From NCBI RefSeq assembly GCF_000004195.4, contig NC_030677.2, forward strand, positions 57,852,222-57,916,221: a stretch of 64,000 nt of DNA. Reading direction: 5' to 3'. This document shows, one piece after another, positions 44,230 to 56,316 of this stretch. Both the position numbers and the translations under genes were made by a program. Source of the stretch: Xenopus tropicalis. Lineage: Eukaryota; Chordata; Amphibia; Anura; Pipidae. Position 1 is the stretch's first letter, and every line of letters begins with the position of its first letter. The notes under the pieces are model-generated. The model did no database searches, was not told the origin of the DNA, and saw only the letters and a program-made list of their open reading frames with translations.

Positions 44230-45735
44230 AATGCATAGATGGTTGATTCGCTTTAATCTCATTATGTCTCCTTATGTCCACGATACTTTTGTTAAATTAC
44301 GCAACTTTTTCGCAATTTGCGTTAATTTCCACTACAAAATCAAATTTGTCACAATGACTACGAACATTTTGGAATTCATTCAAGCTTTGGTACCGTGACT
44401 TTCTTTTGGCCAGGTTGGAGCTGCAGAGTGCCATTGAGCCCTATGGGAGACTTTCCTTGGGCCAGGTTGGAGCTGCAGAGTGCCATTGAGCCCTATGGGA
44501 GACTTTCCTTGGGCCAGGTTGGAGCTGCAGAGTGCCATTGAGCCCTATGGGAGACTTTCCTTGGGCCAGGTTGGAGCTGCAGAGTGCCATTGAGCCCTAT
44601 GGGAGACTTTCCTTGGGCCAGGTTGGAGCTGCAGAGTGCCATTGAGCCCTATGGGAGACTTTCCTTGGGCCAGGTTGGAGCTGCAGAGTGCCATTGAGCC
44701 CTATGGGAGACTTTCCTTGGGCCGGGTTGGAGCTGCAGAGTGCCATTGAGCCCTATGGGAGACTTTCCTTGGGCCAGGTTGGAGCTGCAGAGTGCCATTG
44801 AGCCCTATGGGAGACTTTCCTTGGGCCAGGTTGGAGCTGCAGAGTGCCATTGAGTCCTATGGGAGACTTTCCTTGGGCCAGGTTGGAGCTGCAGAGTGCC
44901 ATTGAGCTCTATGGGAGACTTTCCTTGGGCCAGGTTGGAGCTGCAGAGTGCCATTGAGTCCTATGGGAGACTTTCCTTGGGCCGGGTTGGAGCTGCAGAG
45001 TGCCATCGAGCCCTATGGGAGACTTTCCTTGGGCCAGGTTGGAGCTGCAGAGTGCCATCGAGCCCTATGGGAGACTTTCCTTGGGCCAGGTTGGAGCTGC
45101 AGAGTGCCATTGAGCCCTATGGGAGACTTTCCTTGGGCCAGGTTGGAGCTGCAGAGTGCCATTGAGTCCTATGGGAGACTTTCCTTGGGCCAGGTTGGAG
45201 CTGCAGAGTGCCATTGAGCCCTATGGGAGACTTTCCTTGGGCCAGGTTGGAGCTGCAGAGTGCCATTGAGCCCTATGGGAGACTTTCCTTGGGCCGGGTT
45301 GGAGCTGCAGAGTGCCATTGAGCCCTATGGGAGACTTTCCTTGGGCCAGGTTGGAGCTGCAGAGTGCCATTGAGCCCTATGGGAGACTTTCCTTGGGCCA
45401 GGTTGGAGCTGCAGAGTGCCATTGAGCCCTATGGGAGGCTTTCCTTGGGCCGGGTTGGAGCTGCAGAGTGCCATTGAGCCCTATGGGAGACTTTCTTTTG
45501 GCCAGGTTGGAGCTGCAGAGTGCCATTGAGTCCAATAAGAAGCTTCCAAAATCATGCATTGAAGTTTCAAAGCCAGAAAGGTTGTCACGCCGTCTACGAT
45601 CGCATGAAAATTTTGTAACTTTTAGATCTCAACCACAATATTATTACATGACCACGACACAAATTTTCACGCAATTTACGCACATCAGAAATTAACGTGG
45701 TTACTACAAAATTTTTCCAATCGTGCATTTTAACA
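44230..45735 (+). mobile_element. MITE carrying a 52-bp array (copy 3)
   Basis: The left flank includes ATTACGCAACTTTTTCGC, CAATGACTACGAACATTTTG, ATTCATTCAAGCTTTGG and TACCGTGACTTTC before the array. The right flank starts AAATCATGCATTGAAGTTTC and holds ACGCACATCAGAAATTAACG. Outer ends are worn and boundaries approximate. It has the same layout as copies 1 and 2. Confidence 0.7.
44413..45546. repeat. 52-bp minisatellite array 3, about 22 units
   Basis: Same unit as arrays 1 and 2, in the same orientation. It is the most uniform of the three, mostly GAGCCC type, with two neighbouring units changed to CCATCGAG (near 45,005 and 45,057). The last unit reads GAGTCCAATAAGAAGCTTCC. Confidence 0.95.
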
Positions 45736-46715
45736 ACCCAAAATTCTTGCATTAAGCTTCCACCTTGTATTAGATTTTCAAAGTGACAAGTGACTAGTGC
45801 TTGAATTAAATAAAATTCATGAAAAACACAAAGTTGACAATTGTAGTGATCAGAAAATTAATCCTATAAAGTGCTAGTACCCTAAACCATGTATTGTATC
45901 AAATAATTCTATCTGATCCCTGGGACACCACAAGGCAAGAGAAGGCAGGACGCCAAGGGCTGTGATCGACTGCCATTTGTGGAAATGAGTTTAGTTGTGG
46001 TTTTAAAAAAATATAAAACCATAAAAATCCAAATGTTACATAGTCACAATGAGCTACATAAAATAAAGGGCCCACAAATTATTTCTGGTGTTGGCTCAGA
46101 GTAAGAGGCACAATAGTGGCTATGTACAGTACCTTCAGCCATCAGTTCAAATCCTTACCTGCGTAAAAGATGCCACAGACTAGTTATTACTACAAACAGT
46201 GGAATTAAAATATATGTTAAGAAAACACTGCTATACCACCAAGTTACAGCTGATTGTACATCCATGATGTTATATAGATATGTTGATGATACGCCACATG
46301 TAGGTCTAGAAATTTCTACAAACACAAACAAAACAAGTCCCAACTGCAATGGCTAGTGGTACCATATCCTAGAAGGGTCCTATTAGCCGATAGTCGTGCA
46401 AATAGAACACCAGTGAAATAAGAGGTAATAATGCAGAATGAGAAAACTTTATTAGACAAAACACATCACACCAGTTACTGAACTCTGTCACCTTCCCCAT
46501 GAATTCCAACTGAACCTGAATTAATTTCTGTGTAACATACAGATAGACAATCAATACCTTCTGCAAAGTAAAATTTCCCACTGAGCCTGAAGCACTTTCT
46601 ATGTACCTCTACAAAGGATTTCAAAGAGGTTTGGTTGTACTAAATGTACATACAATGATTTGTTGCATAAGGGAACATAATTGCCCAGCCGAGGTAGACA
46701 AAGGTTGAAAAAATC
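45736..46715. other. Low-copy DNA, no feature seen
   Basis: Unremarkable AT-rich sequence with open frames of 70 codons or less and no recognisable content. Confidence 0.35.
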
Positions 46716-47054
46716 ATTTCTGGGACCTGTTATCCAGAATGCTCAGGTCCTGGGGCTTTCCAGATATGGGAAAAGATATTTCTGCAATTTGGATCTCCAT
46801 ACCTTAAATCTACTAAAAAAATCATTTAACCATTAAATAAACCCAATAGGATTGTTTTGCTTTGAATAAGGATTACTTATATTTTAGTTAGGGTCAAGTA
46901 CAAGAAACTGTTTTATTATTACAGAGAAAAAGGAAATCATTTTTTTATTAATTTAATTTATTTGATTAAAATGGAGTCTAAGGAAGATGGCCTTGCCATA
47001 ATTCTGAGCTTTCTGGATAATGGGTTTCCGGTTAACAGATCCCTTACCTGAACA
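46716..47054 (+). mobile_element. CAGGTAT-type MITE with worn ends
   Basis: It begins near GGGACCTGTTATCCAGAATG and ends near AGATCCCTTACCTG. The interior has ACCCAATAGGATTGTTTTGC, AGAGAAAAAGGAAATCAT and AAAATGGAGTCTAAGGAAG. The first bases of the left terminus are altered. Confidence 0.65.
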
Positions 47055-48690
47055 TTACCCTAATGTCTAAACTGTGCCTGAAAGTAAAAAAGAAACATTA
47101 ATGCACAGAGACACAGACTTGTTTACTATGACCAGGGGCAAAAGTGCAGGGCTCGCTTCATGCAAAAGCACTTCTGCCTTGGGTCTGGCTGCATCTTTTA
47201 TCCGGCACGAGGTTTAGACCAAAGTGTTCCTCATTAAGATGTACATATATATATACATTATATATATATGCATCTCCTGCCCCCCTAAAGCAATGCCGAA
47301 CATAGGCAGTAGTCTATTTATTATGGTCGCTCAGGTTCTCGCTTCTCTGAAAAGGAACAACAGAACTTCAGCAATTAATTTAGGCAGGAAGGCAGGTTAT
47401 TAAATGCTAAAAAATGGTGGCTTCTGCATGATGTGATGCAACAGTATCTAGGCACCTTTATTAACACAAACAAAACAAGTCTCCTGTGCTAAATGTACCC
47501 TTGGAATATATAAGTAGTGTGCTAAAGAATTTTTTTTTGCAATGGATTTTAAACCATAAGGCTCATTTATAATTTAATGATTTTGGACAACCCCACATTC
47601 AAGTTTTCCTGAATCATGTGCAAGTTGCAGAAAACAATCCTCAGAGCAGGCTAGACAGATATAGGTTGTTAGTGCAGCTATATGGAGATGCAAGGAGCAC
47701 ATTTGGACACAAGTACATTAAATAATTAATGTAAATTGATGCCAATGTATGCAGGATTTGCATCTATTTTCGGCTGAGGCTTTATATGTTTTTGCGATGT
47801 TTGGTACTAGGTTGACTTCAAAGATAGAAGTCAACCTAGTACCAAACTGAAACAAGTGGTATATAGAACATATACCAATACTCAGCGCTCTCGGTGCAGT
47901 TCAGTGCAGTTAAGGTGTTCGAAAATGCAGCTCCCTCTTAAACAACCCCTAGTACCAAAATGAAACTGAAAGTGCCAGTGCAGTTACGTGAATACATATG
48001 AAAATGTTGCAGAATTGTGTCAGTCCTACAAGTGCACCTACTGAGGCTGGAAGCCTAGAGCTACTACCACCCTGAAAATGGTAGTAATTCCAGGGTTCCT
48101 ATATAGTATGCACTTTGCACAATGCAATGAGGTCATAATTCATTTTTAAGGTCTCTAAAGTATGCAAATATTGGCATTGGTCTTTAGTGAATAATAAACT
48201 GGTCTATGTACAACAAAAAAAACTGTGGCTTTACTGTTTGTCTAGACTACATCTACTGTCTGTCATTTATTCTTAATTACATATCAGCCAGTAGTGACCC
48301 TCCAATCTAAACATTATATAACCACCCAAAAATACATAAAGGCATGCATACATCTAGTTTTGAATAACACATACATAAGGGTTATTAGCTTGGTGCCTCC
48401 TATAATCTGTCCTCTTTAAATCTAAAACCTTTAATGCCCTCAAAATAAGGATAAGGATATAAGGAATAACAGCTGTCAAGAAATGTCAATAACAGTATTA
48501 TATTAACATTAAGAGGGATTTTTGACAAATGAAGACTTTTATGTTCACCCTTTTCTGAGAAATAGAAACAGCATGTTACAAGGTTCAAGGTTGAGGATAG
48601 AAAAAAAGAATATTGAATTCAATTTAACTTGCATTTCAATGCAGAAGTGGTTATATGTAATATATATAATATATATATTAGGGTTGCTTA
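47055..48690. other. Low-copy stretch containing a perfect hairpin
   Basis: Mostly unremarkable. The hairpin at 47,799-47,847 is listed separately. A related phrase, CCCTAGTACCAAAATGAAAC, recurs at about 47,945. At 48,050-48,110 AGCTACTACCACC and the inverse-like GGTAGTAATTCCAGGGTTCC form a weak hairpin similar to one at 52,670-52,745. Confidence 0.35.
47799..47847. repeat. Perfect 21-bp hairpin with 7-nt loop
   Basis: The arm starting GTTTGGTACTAGGTTGACTT (47799-47819) is mirrored exactly at 47827-47847, with loop AAAGATA. The size is at the low end for a pre-miRNA stem, but it could equally be the tip of a palindromic MITE. No flanking complementarity was found beyond the 21 bp. Confidence 0.85.
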
Positions 48691-48900
48691 AAAAGGCGGG
48701 CAGGGGTGACGTCATTGGGGTGGGGAAAAGGCGGGACCATGGCGTTGTGGGGTGGGGAGGAGGCGGGCCATGACGCCACGTGGGGGGGGGGCTATGACAC
48801 AGCGACTGGTCAATGAGTCCTGCCGGTTTCCTAATTAGGGAAATTGGGCAGGAGATTTTGACCCGGGCAGCCCTTTCGAAAATCGAACTGTCCGAGTAAA
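48690..48900. repeat. GC-rich dispersed-repeat-like block
   Basis: A sharp change to G-rich sequence (GGGGTGGGGAGGAGGCGGGC, then a run of ten G), containing TGACGTCATT, followed by GACCCGGGCAGCCCTTTCG. It resembles a Xenopus repeat that includes a GACCCGGACAG phrase, from memory. A 154-codon minus-strand frame across it is low-complexity and not a gene. Confidence 0.4.
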
Positions 48901-48914
48901 AACCAGAGAGGTGA

Positions 48915-49074
48915 CATAATATATATATATTACCAGAGGGGTGGCACGCCACTTTAATTATATACCCAGGTGCACGGTAAAAACATAACACACTGGGATT
49001 TCTATGCAAATCAAAAAAGTATATTTAAGTGTGCATTAACAGCTAACGTGACGTTTCGGTCCTCCCTGGGACCT

Positions 49075-49107
<33 letters not shown>
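48915..49107. repeat. Repeat-like segment ending in an AT run
   Basis: It includes AGGTGCACGGTAAAAACATA, ACACACTGGGATTTC and GACGTTTCGGTCCTCCCTGG, phrases I associate with a common frog repeat, then a run of AT dinucleotides (49,078-49,106). Boundaries are uncertain. Confidence 0.4.
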
Positions 49108-49111
<4 letters not shown>

Positions 49112-52100
49112 TGGCCCTGGCCTTCAGATCGTAATTAGCCTTGAGTTGCACTGAAAGAAGGCAGAGCATGCAAAATTACAACTTGAAAATTGTGTGAGCT
49201 CTGAAGACAAGTCACTTTGATGAGAAGCCATGCATTTACATTCCAGAAAAACATACACTATCAGTGAAATGTGGATGTCATGGGATTTAAAAAAAATATA
49301 TAATGCAGTTTACTATTGCAAAAAATGTCCTTGGTACTTGGTTTACATGTTCTTAAATAAAAGCAACAGTTCTGTATATGTGATGTATATGATATATTAC
49401 TAAATGCTATTTCTATTTTATGTTCAACACGACATTTGCACAACTGAATGCATAGTTATATTTTTTTTAAAAACCTCCAGGAATCCCTAAAATGCCCTTA
49501 GTGAGGTTATCTATATACAAACATCTTTTTTCTGTACACATTGTTTAATGACAACGCACGCAGTATGTTGTTGCTACTGCAGTGCTCCATCTAGAGAACC
49601 GAAGAGGTCAAAATGCTGAAATCACCTGTCACCATTACCTATAGCAAAGCATGTGAAATACTTTGCCCATGGCAGACATCGGTGGTGACATGACTGAAGA
49701 ATAAATCACCCTTGATTACTTCTTCAAATAGAGAGATAAATACGATTCGGTACAATATTCAGCAATAAATAATATATATTTATTGGGAGGTCAAATCAGT
49801 TTTCTTTTGTTATTCTTGATGGTAAGCATCCACAGATATTTTGAATGTCAGTTCAATAATATAAAATATATTTTTTACAATTTTAAAAAATATATAAGTC
49901 AGTTAAAACACTCCGGTGGAACCCTGCACCTTGTGACAGTTTTCATGTCTTCTTAAAATTCATGTAATGGCTTTAACAGTGTTAATCTTATAGCCTGAAT
50001 GCAGGGAAGGTTCAGAATATCAACAAGCACATTGGTCAACAGCTGTGTCACTTTTTAGTGAAGGACTCCCGAGTTTGAAAGCATGGATTTCTGTAGCATT
50101 CTGGGAAAGTGCTAATTACATTAATACCCTGTCAATCATATTTAAATAAGGAGACCAAATTGCTGCATTTGTGGCGTGAGGCTTGGAAAACAATTGGAAC
50201 TTATTTGTGTGGCATTCTTTTTCTGTACACACTAGATAGCTAATGATGATTGTTTATGGAAAGATGCCTGTCCAATTATTTTTGAAGCAACACAAGAATG
50301 CAGAATGACTGGAAGCATCAGGTTTTTGCCAGAGAATGCCTCAGGTAAGAGGAGAATGGCTAGAGGCGATAAGGAATCACAAGAGACAAGTCAGGGTTGT
50401 AAATTGGGAAACTGACATATCTCATCTAATATACTTGCTAACTAGGCCTTTAAATTCCTTGACATTTAACTAAGTTTGTGGAGAAGTTAAATATTTTTAT
50501 CCTTTATTTTCCGATACAAACCAGTCTCATTCTTCGATTAATCTTATTGCACTTTATCTACTGATAGTGTGGACTGGCCAGTTTTCTATTATTTTAAACT
50601 AAACACAGGTTGTATTATCACTAGAGCACATTGCATTACATAAAGGTAAAAACTGTTGTATGACTTTAGCCATATAGCTAAGTCTATTTCCTAATTCGTT
50701 ATCAAATCACTCACAGGAAATAAAAACACTGAATGGAATGAAGCTCTGCCTGAACACTCCATGCAATCAAATATGAATTTGTGCCAGTGTTTGCAGTATA
50801 TTATTGCTGTGAAATCTATTTATGCAAGCTCTGAAATAAGCACATCCAGGCAAAACCCAACGTTTACACCAGTGGATCAGTGAAACTGATCATTTGCGGA
50901 TTAGTGTGCAGTGTCAATAATCTTTGGACCACAATCAATTGTAATCACTACTTATTTAAACAGCATCTGCAAACACTGCAGCATTATACAATAATACAAT
51001 AACTGGGCTACAGACACAAGGAATAATTTAGAAACTGGAAGGCAGGGTACAAAGTGAAAAAAACAGGGGCAACCTGACAATCTGGCTTTTTGCACACTGC
51101 TTTCAAGCCTGCATGAATAGCCACAGTTCTTTATACTTTGTTTCTGGCCACAGAAACCTGCGGTCGCCCCCACTGGCCACATTCAAACTGTTTATACATT
51201 ACAAAGATACTGATAATTTCTTCTTGTTTTGCTTTTTGTATTTTTGTTCCCCAGCTGAGGGGATATTGTACTAAACAAACTGCTATATGCAATAAACAAA
51301 TCCATTATGATAAAGAAAGAGCGAAACACATTTCCAAACATACAAACAATTTTGATTACTCATATACTGATTCCATACTCTCTCTATTAATATATATTTG
51401 GTCATTAATTTTTAATTTGCGTTTTGTAATTGCAGAAAAACTATTGTGGCCTGTTGTTTAAATTAAGATATATCTATTTTTTTTGTTATTAGTGATTAGT
51501 GAATATGCAAATATTTCATGGCTCTTTAAAATTAGAGGAAAAATGATCTGCAAAAAATAGGAAAATACTGTATAGTTTCTTTTGCTATTTCTGGGCCCAT
51601 TTACTTACTATAGGCACAAGCGTGATGAACAAAGGGCCAACAATGGCCCTTTAAAGTGCTATTCAGGTAAGATTGCCTTTGCTCCCGTGAAGAAGCATCC
51701 TTGTGGCTGTTATGTTTAGATTTATGCATAAAGTATAAGAAGCAGAGTTTGTTGTGCTGGGCATAAGAGAGCCTTAAACAACTCCTTTTAAAATCATAAG
51801 ATTTTGCTTTATTGTCAGGAACATGGAACAATCCCCTGTATGCAAACAATTGCCTCCAACTAATATACTTAGTGGATCTATAAACTACTGCCTTTTAAAT
51901 GCCAAGAGTGCAAGTGCCGCTGCTATAGGAAGTGGCATCAAATGCCTAATGCATTTGTTAAATTAACAGTTTGAGGAAAATTCAAGCTCGCTAGACCTAA
52001 TTCTGGCAGACAGACTGAGGTGACAAAGAAACCAGCTGGTAAGTGATGAGGGCACTACATGGCAATACCAGGCAATACCTCTATGTGGGGATATTGTGTA

Positions 52101-54326
52101 TATACAGTACTTTTACTGCCCTGGTGCCCAATATTTAATATATTTTTCTGAAGGTGAAAAAAATGAATCTGTGTGTTTATTCTGTGAAGTGTCTCATATA
52201 CATTTTTATGTGAAGGTTGTAATATTTTTAATATGCCCTTTTCATTTCTGTTTGAGAGGTTTTATTATCCCCATTTACAACCTTTATTTTATTGTTTTTA
52301 GTTAATGGTAGTTAAAAGTTATATTCACTCTTCTTTGTGGAAGACACTAAAAACGGCTATAGTGATTTAATTAGTTTCATTATGTTTAATGGGATATCAT
52401 AAAAGAAAGTGTTTTTTTTTTGTTTCTATACATACATTAGAGCTTATTTACAACCACAAGTGCGGTGTGCAAAGTGCAATCACCTTTTTTCCCCAAATAT
52501 ACCACCTTTTGTACCACAATTCCAGCAGAATTGCACTGCATTTCATCAAAAATCAGGCACAATTGCACTATTTTGCAGCAAAGCCCGTCTGAAATGCTTT
52601 CCAGTGTTTGGCATGCAAACAATGTGTGCACCCTATTTTTTCTGTGCAACTGAACTGCGGTGATTGATGTAGGGTGCTGAAGGAACCCTGGAGCTACTAC
52701 CTGGTCAGAAGGTGAAGGTAGCTCTAGGGTTCCCCTACATCAATATGTGCAATAGGCAATTGGAAGGACTGAGTGGAGCTGAGTGCCAGGAAAGCAAGGG
52801 AGAAGCAAGGAACAAGTACCTTTAATGAAAGTGGTTTTACGTGCAACTGATTGCAGGGAAATTGTGGGTACCACAACTATGCATGCAGACCTAAATGAGC
52901 CCTTATCATGTCAAATTTTCAAATCAATATACATCTGTTTAGGAAAAAAAATAATTACTATTAACCATGGCAACATCAAGTCACAGTTTTCTAATACCAC
53001 AACCCTCAATTAAGCCTTCCCACTACTCACAGGTTGGGATGTAGAGGCCACAGCTTTATAATAAGTATCTAATTATATAGATAGATAATATTTAACCAAT
53101 TAGGTTTTGAAACTTTTTTTTTGTATTCCAAATTTATTTTATTTCTGTTCGTTCATACAACATAACATTTCACATACAATTTCCTATTGCTTATCATAAC
53201 CATTAACATTTATTGTTTTACTTTCTTTCAAATTGTTGGCAATTTAGGATTAATGCAAAAGGAGAAGAGTGTGAATTTTTAACTGGGTAAGTAATTTGAA
53301 GGACCATGAAATGCTTTCTTTATTAGAATTAAGGCTTCTTATCTACTGATACTATATCCAGGGTGATAGGGGGATGTTATTGGAAGGATATGAAACTTTT
53401 ATTGATGCTTATTAGACAGTCCAGAATCAGCCACAATTCTGTGTCACAGGTAATGTTAACTTGTCTTCTCACACAAAATATAATAGGCTAATTTATTGAT
53501 GCACCGGAAGCAGTGCAATTCCTGGCACAGCACTCATGGGGATGAATAATGTAGGAGTGATAAAGGGGATGCCTATGTGCCTGCCCCTCATGAATACAGT
53601 GGTATATTCTGGATCATACCAAAATCAATGAAGATTCAGGGCTTGATGTTTTCCTCTCTCCCCTCTGTTTAAACTCCAAAGTTGAATCAACTAGTAGACT
53701 AGCTATGAGAAAGCGCACAATTAAGTGAATATCGTATAGTATGCTGGCGTATAATTAGAACTACAGAGTGTCCCAGTGAAATTATAAAATGGTAACAGAA
53801 TTAGTGCTTTATGTGAAACAATAAAACTCACCAATTCTGTACGACTCACGAGTGAGCTCACTCACTAGACTGAAGTTGGAAACAAACCTTATCAACAATA
53901 ATTTGTGTAAAGGGAATGCTTCAGCACACATTCAGTTAGTATAACTAATTTTAGACATTGCTAGTTCAATGCATTTTGCATGGCTCTTTCCACGCTTCCT
54001 CAGGAACACATGCATATATGTGTATGTAAAGAAACCTATGCCCTTATTGCAAAGTGCAGGGGAGGGTTCAAAAGTGCAAATAACTATTTTAGTTTAGCGA
54101 CCCAATATCTGTAAATAGAATTTACAGATTGTTTTTTTTTCCAATAAAAACATAATAAACTACCTGCAAACAAATATCTTCACAGGAATTTTGACAAAGC
54201 ATTCAGTATTTAGTATAAACCCTAACATAAGATCTAAGTAAAGATATTACTGTAAAATATTATTGGGCAAAACAAATATGTAGGCCGTCTATGAAGATTC
54301 TCATTCATGCAGGTCATGATATACAG
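49108..54326. other. Longest low-copy stretch of the window
   Basis: Over 5 kb with no intact element. Two sub-blocks (49,560-49,740 and 50,150-50,360) have the even texture of conserved noncoding DNA. From 52,456 to 52,760 lies an old repeat-like segment (GCGGTGTGCAAAGTGCAATC, ending in a hairpin whose arms include GGAACCCTGGAGCTACTACC) related to 20,090-20,300. Open frames are all 107 codons or less without recognisable content. Confidence 0.3.
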
Positions 54327-54500
54327 TATCTAGTAGAATTAAGTCTAAAACAACTGGACTTTTCTGAGTTTTTCTTGAAAACGTTTTCACCACTCATCCG
54401 AGTTCAGTTTGAACTGAAGAAGCCACTCGGATGAGTGGTGAAACGTTTTCAAGAAAAACTCAGAAAAGTCCAGTTGTTTTAGACTTAATTCTACTAGATA
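54327..54500. repeat. Near-perfect 174-bp palindrome
   Basis: The arms are about 75 bp each, from TATCTAGTAGAATTAAGTC to CCACTCATCCGAG, mirrored from CTCGGATGAGTGG to CTACTAGATA. They differ only by one extra T in ACGTTTTCACC. The spacer is about 23 nt and contains its own small inverted repeat (TTCAGTTTGAACTGAA). The phrase GATGAGTGGTGAAACGTTTT is one I have seen as a dispersed vertebrate repeat (from memory), so this may be an inverted pair of such a repeat or a snap-back product. Confidence 0.9.
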
Positions 54501-55638
54501 AATATGTAGGCCTTTAAAAAAATAGCACAAGAATGATGTGTTGAAATTGCAGCTAATCAAGTGTATTTTCCATAACATTAACAAAGGAAGCAATAATTGA
54601 TAAGAGATAATACCAAAGCCACAACACTCTTGGCTCCATGCTAACATATATTCTAGGTATTAGAAGACTCAGTATTAATCAGATTACACCATATTTGGCA
54701 TTGTGCGGCCCTATTTTTTACACCAGTAATACATCTGGCCCTTAGTCTTATATAGTCCTTTTATTAAATCAATCCAAAATGCCTGTCTGTGCTTCCCATT
54801 TGATTCTATGCCTTATTTGCAAAGTAATGTGAAAAATATCTGGTTTCGTAATAATTTGATATGTTAAATGTAATTTCAATTACCTAATTAATTATTAGCA
54901 ATGGGCCTTCCATGTCTGTTCAGCTCTTCAGATAATAGGCAGAAGCATGAGTTAAAAACAGTATTCAAGCCTGCATATGTTCAAAGGTCAGTTGGTACAA
55001 GAAAATATATCAATGCAAATTGTATGCATATTTTCCTGTGTGACACTTTGGACCCAAGTGTGCACTAGAAGGGTACTGGGAGCTCATGCTAACTGTGGAA
55101 CACAAGGGGCACGCATTTTAGGGGTATTTGTATGTGATAGAATCCCCAAGCAAACTATACATGGAGGATCATTAGTTAGAATTTTTTATGAGATCATTTA
55201 TTATTAAAGTGTTCGAGGACTGCAAAACTGTCTGGTATGTAAGGGTTGTAAAATCCCTCTGAGTTACTTACCATTGCATATCCCTTAACAGATAAATATT
55301 GAATTTATTTCATGCAAAAAAGGAATGAGTTTAACCATGCAGAGAATTATACACCTCTCCAATAAACACCTACGTTTCTCAAAGAAAGAAAATAAATCAT
55401 AGATACGTTATTATGCTGACACCTGAATTAAACTTTCTAATTGCCTAATACATTCAATATACATTGGATGTACAGAGATGCCTACCTGCCACATCACAGC
55501 CCCACTCACAGCTCCACTACTTCGGACTGGTATCAGAGAACTATAAATTGACAGTTCTATGCATTCCAATGGAGCAGGTAAGTTAGGCTTCTGGTGGAGG
55601 AAGTGGGTGATGGACATGTTATTGTGGGTGAAGTGACC
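54501..55638. other. Low-copy DNA, no feature seen
   Basis: Unremarkable sequence without repeat ends or recognisable ORF. Confidence 0.35.
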
Positions 55639-56048
55639 TTAAAGGACAAGGAAAGGCAAAGTCACTTAAGGGTTCCAAAATGTTAGGCACCCCCAAGTGA
55701 CTTTAATCGCTTACCTTGTACCCCGGGCTGGTGCCCCTGTTAGGAGAAAACAGAACCCCGGGGTACCTGTAGCAGAGCGCTTCCTCCTTCGTTTTGGAAG
55801 GAATAAACGACGAGCGCATGCGAAGTAAAGTGAAAAGCCGAATTCTCTGTTAAAGTTCGGCTTTTTCACTCTACTGCACATGCGCGCGCACAGAACAAGG
55901 AAGGAGGAAGCGCTACAACTATCCCAGGCTGGTGCTGTTCTCTCCGAACAGGGGCACCAGCCCGGGGTAAAAGGTAAGCGATTAAAGTCACTTGGGAGTG
56001 CCTAACATTTTGGCACCCCCAAGTGACTTTCCTTTCCTTCTCCTTTAA
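55639..56048. mobile_element. TTAA-flanked palindromic MITE with GC-rich interior
   Basis: It starts TTAAAGGACAAGGAAAGGC and ends CTTTCCTTCTCCTTTAA. The arms are long inverted relatives: AAGTGACTTTAATCGCTTAC against GTAAGCGATTAAAGTCACTT, and CCCCGGGCTGGTGCCCCTGT against its inverse near 55,955. They meet near 55,855 (AAAAGCCGAATTCTC against AAAGTTCGGCTTTTTC). No ORF. Confidence 0.85.
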
Positions 56049-56316
56049 ATCAGGGTGACTCCCAAAAACTATGTATCACCTAACATGTCTCGATGTAACG
56101 CTAAAATTCTGTGTATTTGGCTTAATTAATGTCCTCTTTCCAACTCTGTTTACTTGACTGGACAGTCATGACAAGGCCTCTTTATTCTGGTAGCTACAAC
56201 TGTCTGCCTGAAGGTAACATTATAAGGCAGCCTTGCCTCCCTGTATAACCAAGTAGCTGGTCAGAGGAGAAGCAGAGTACATCAAAGTAGAGGGGGCAGA
56301 ACTTCATGCACAGGAA

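Noticed and set aside
44896..45217. 89-codon plus-strand frames
   Set aside because: Pure translation of 52-bp units.
47799..47847. Annotation as a microRNA gene
   Set aside because: A perfect stem of only 21 bp, no bulges, and a local partial duplicate make a repeat origin at least as likely. It is kept only as a hairpin.
48545..49009. 154-codon minus-strand open frame
   Set aside because: It runs through the G-rich block and is low-complexity (proline and threonine runs), with no motif.
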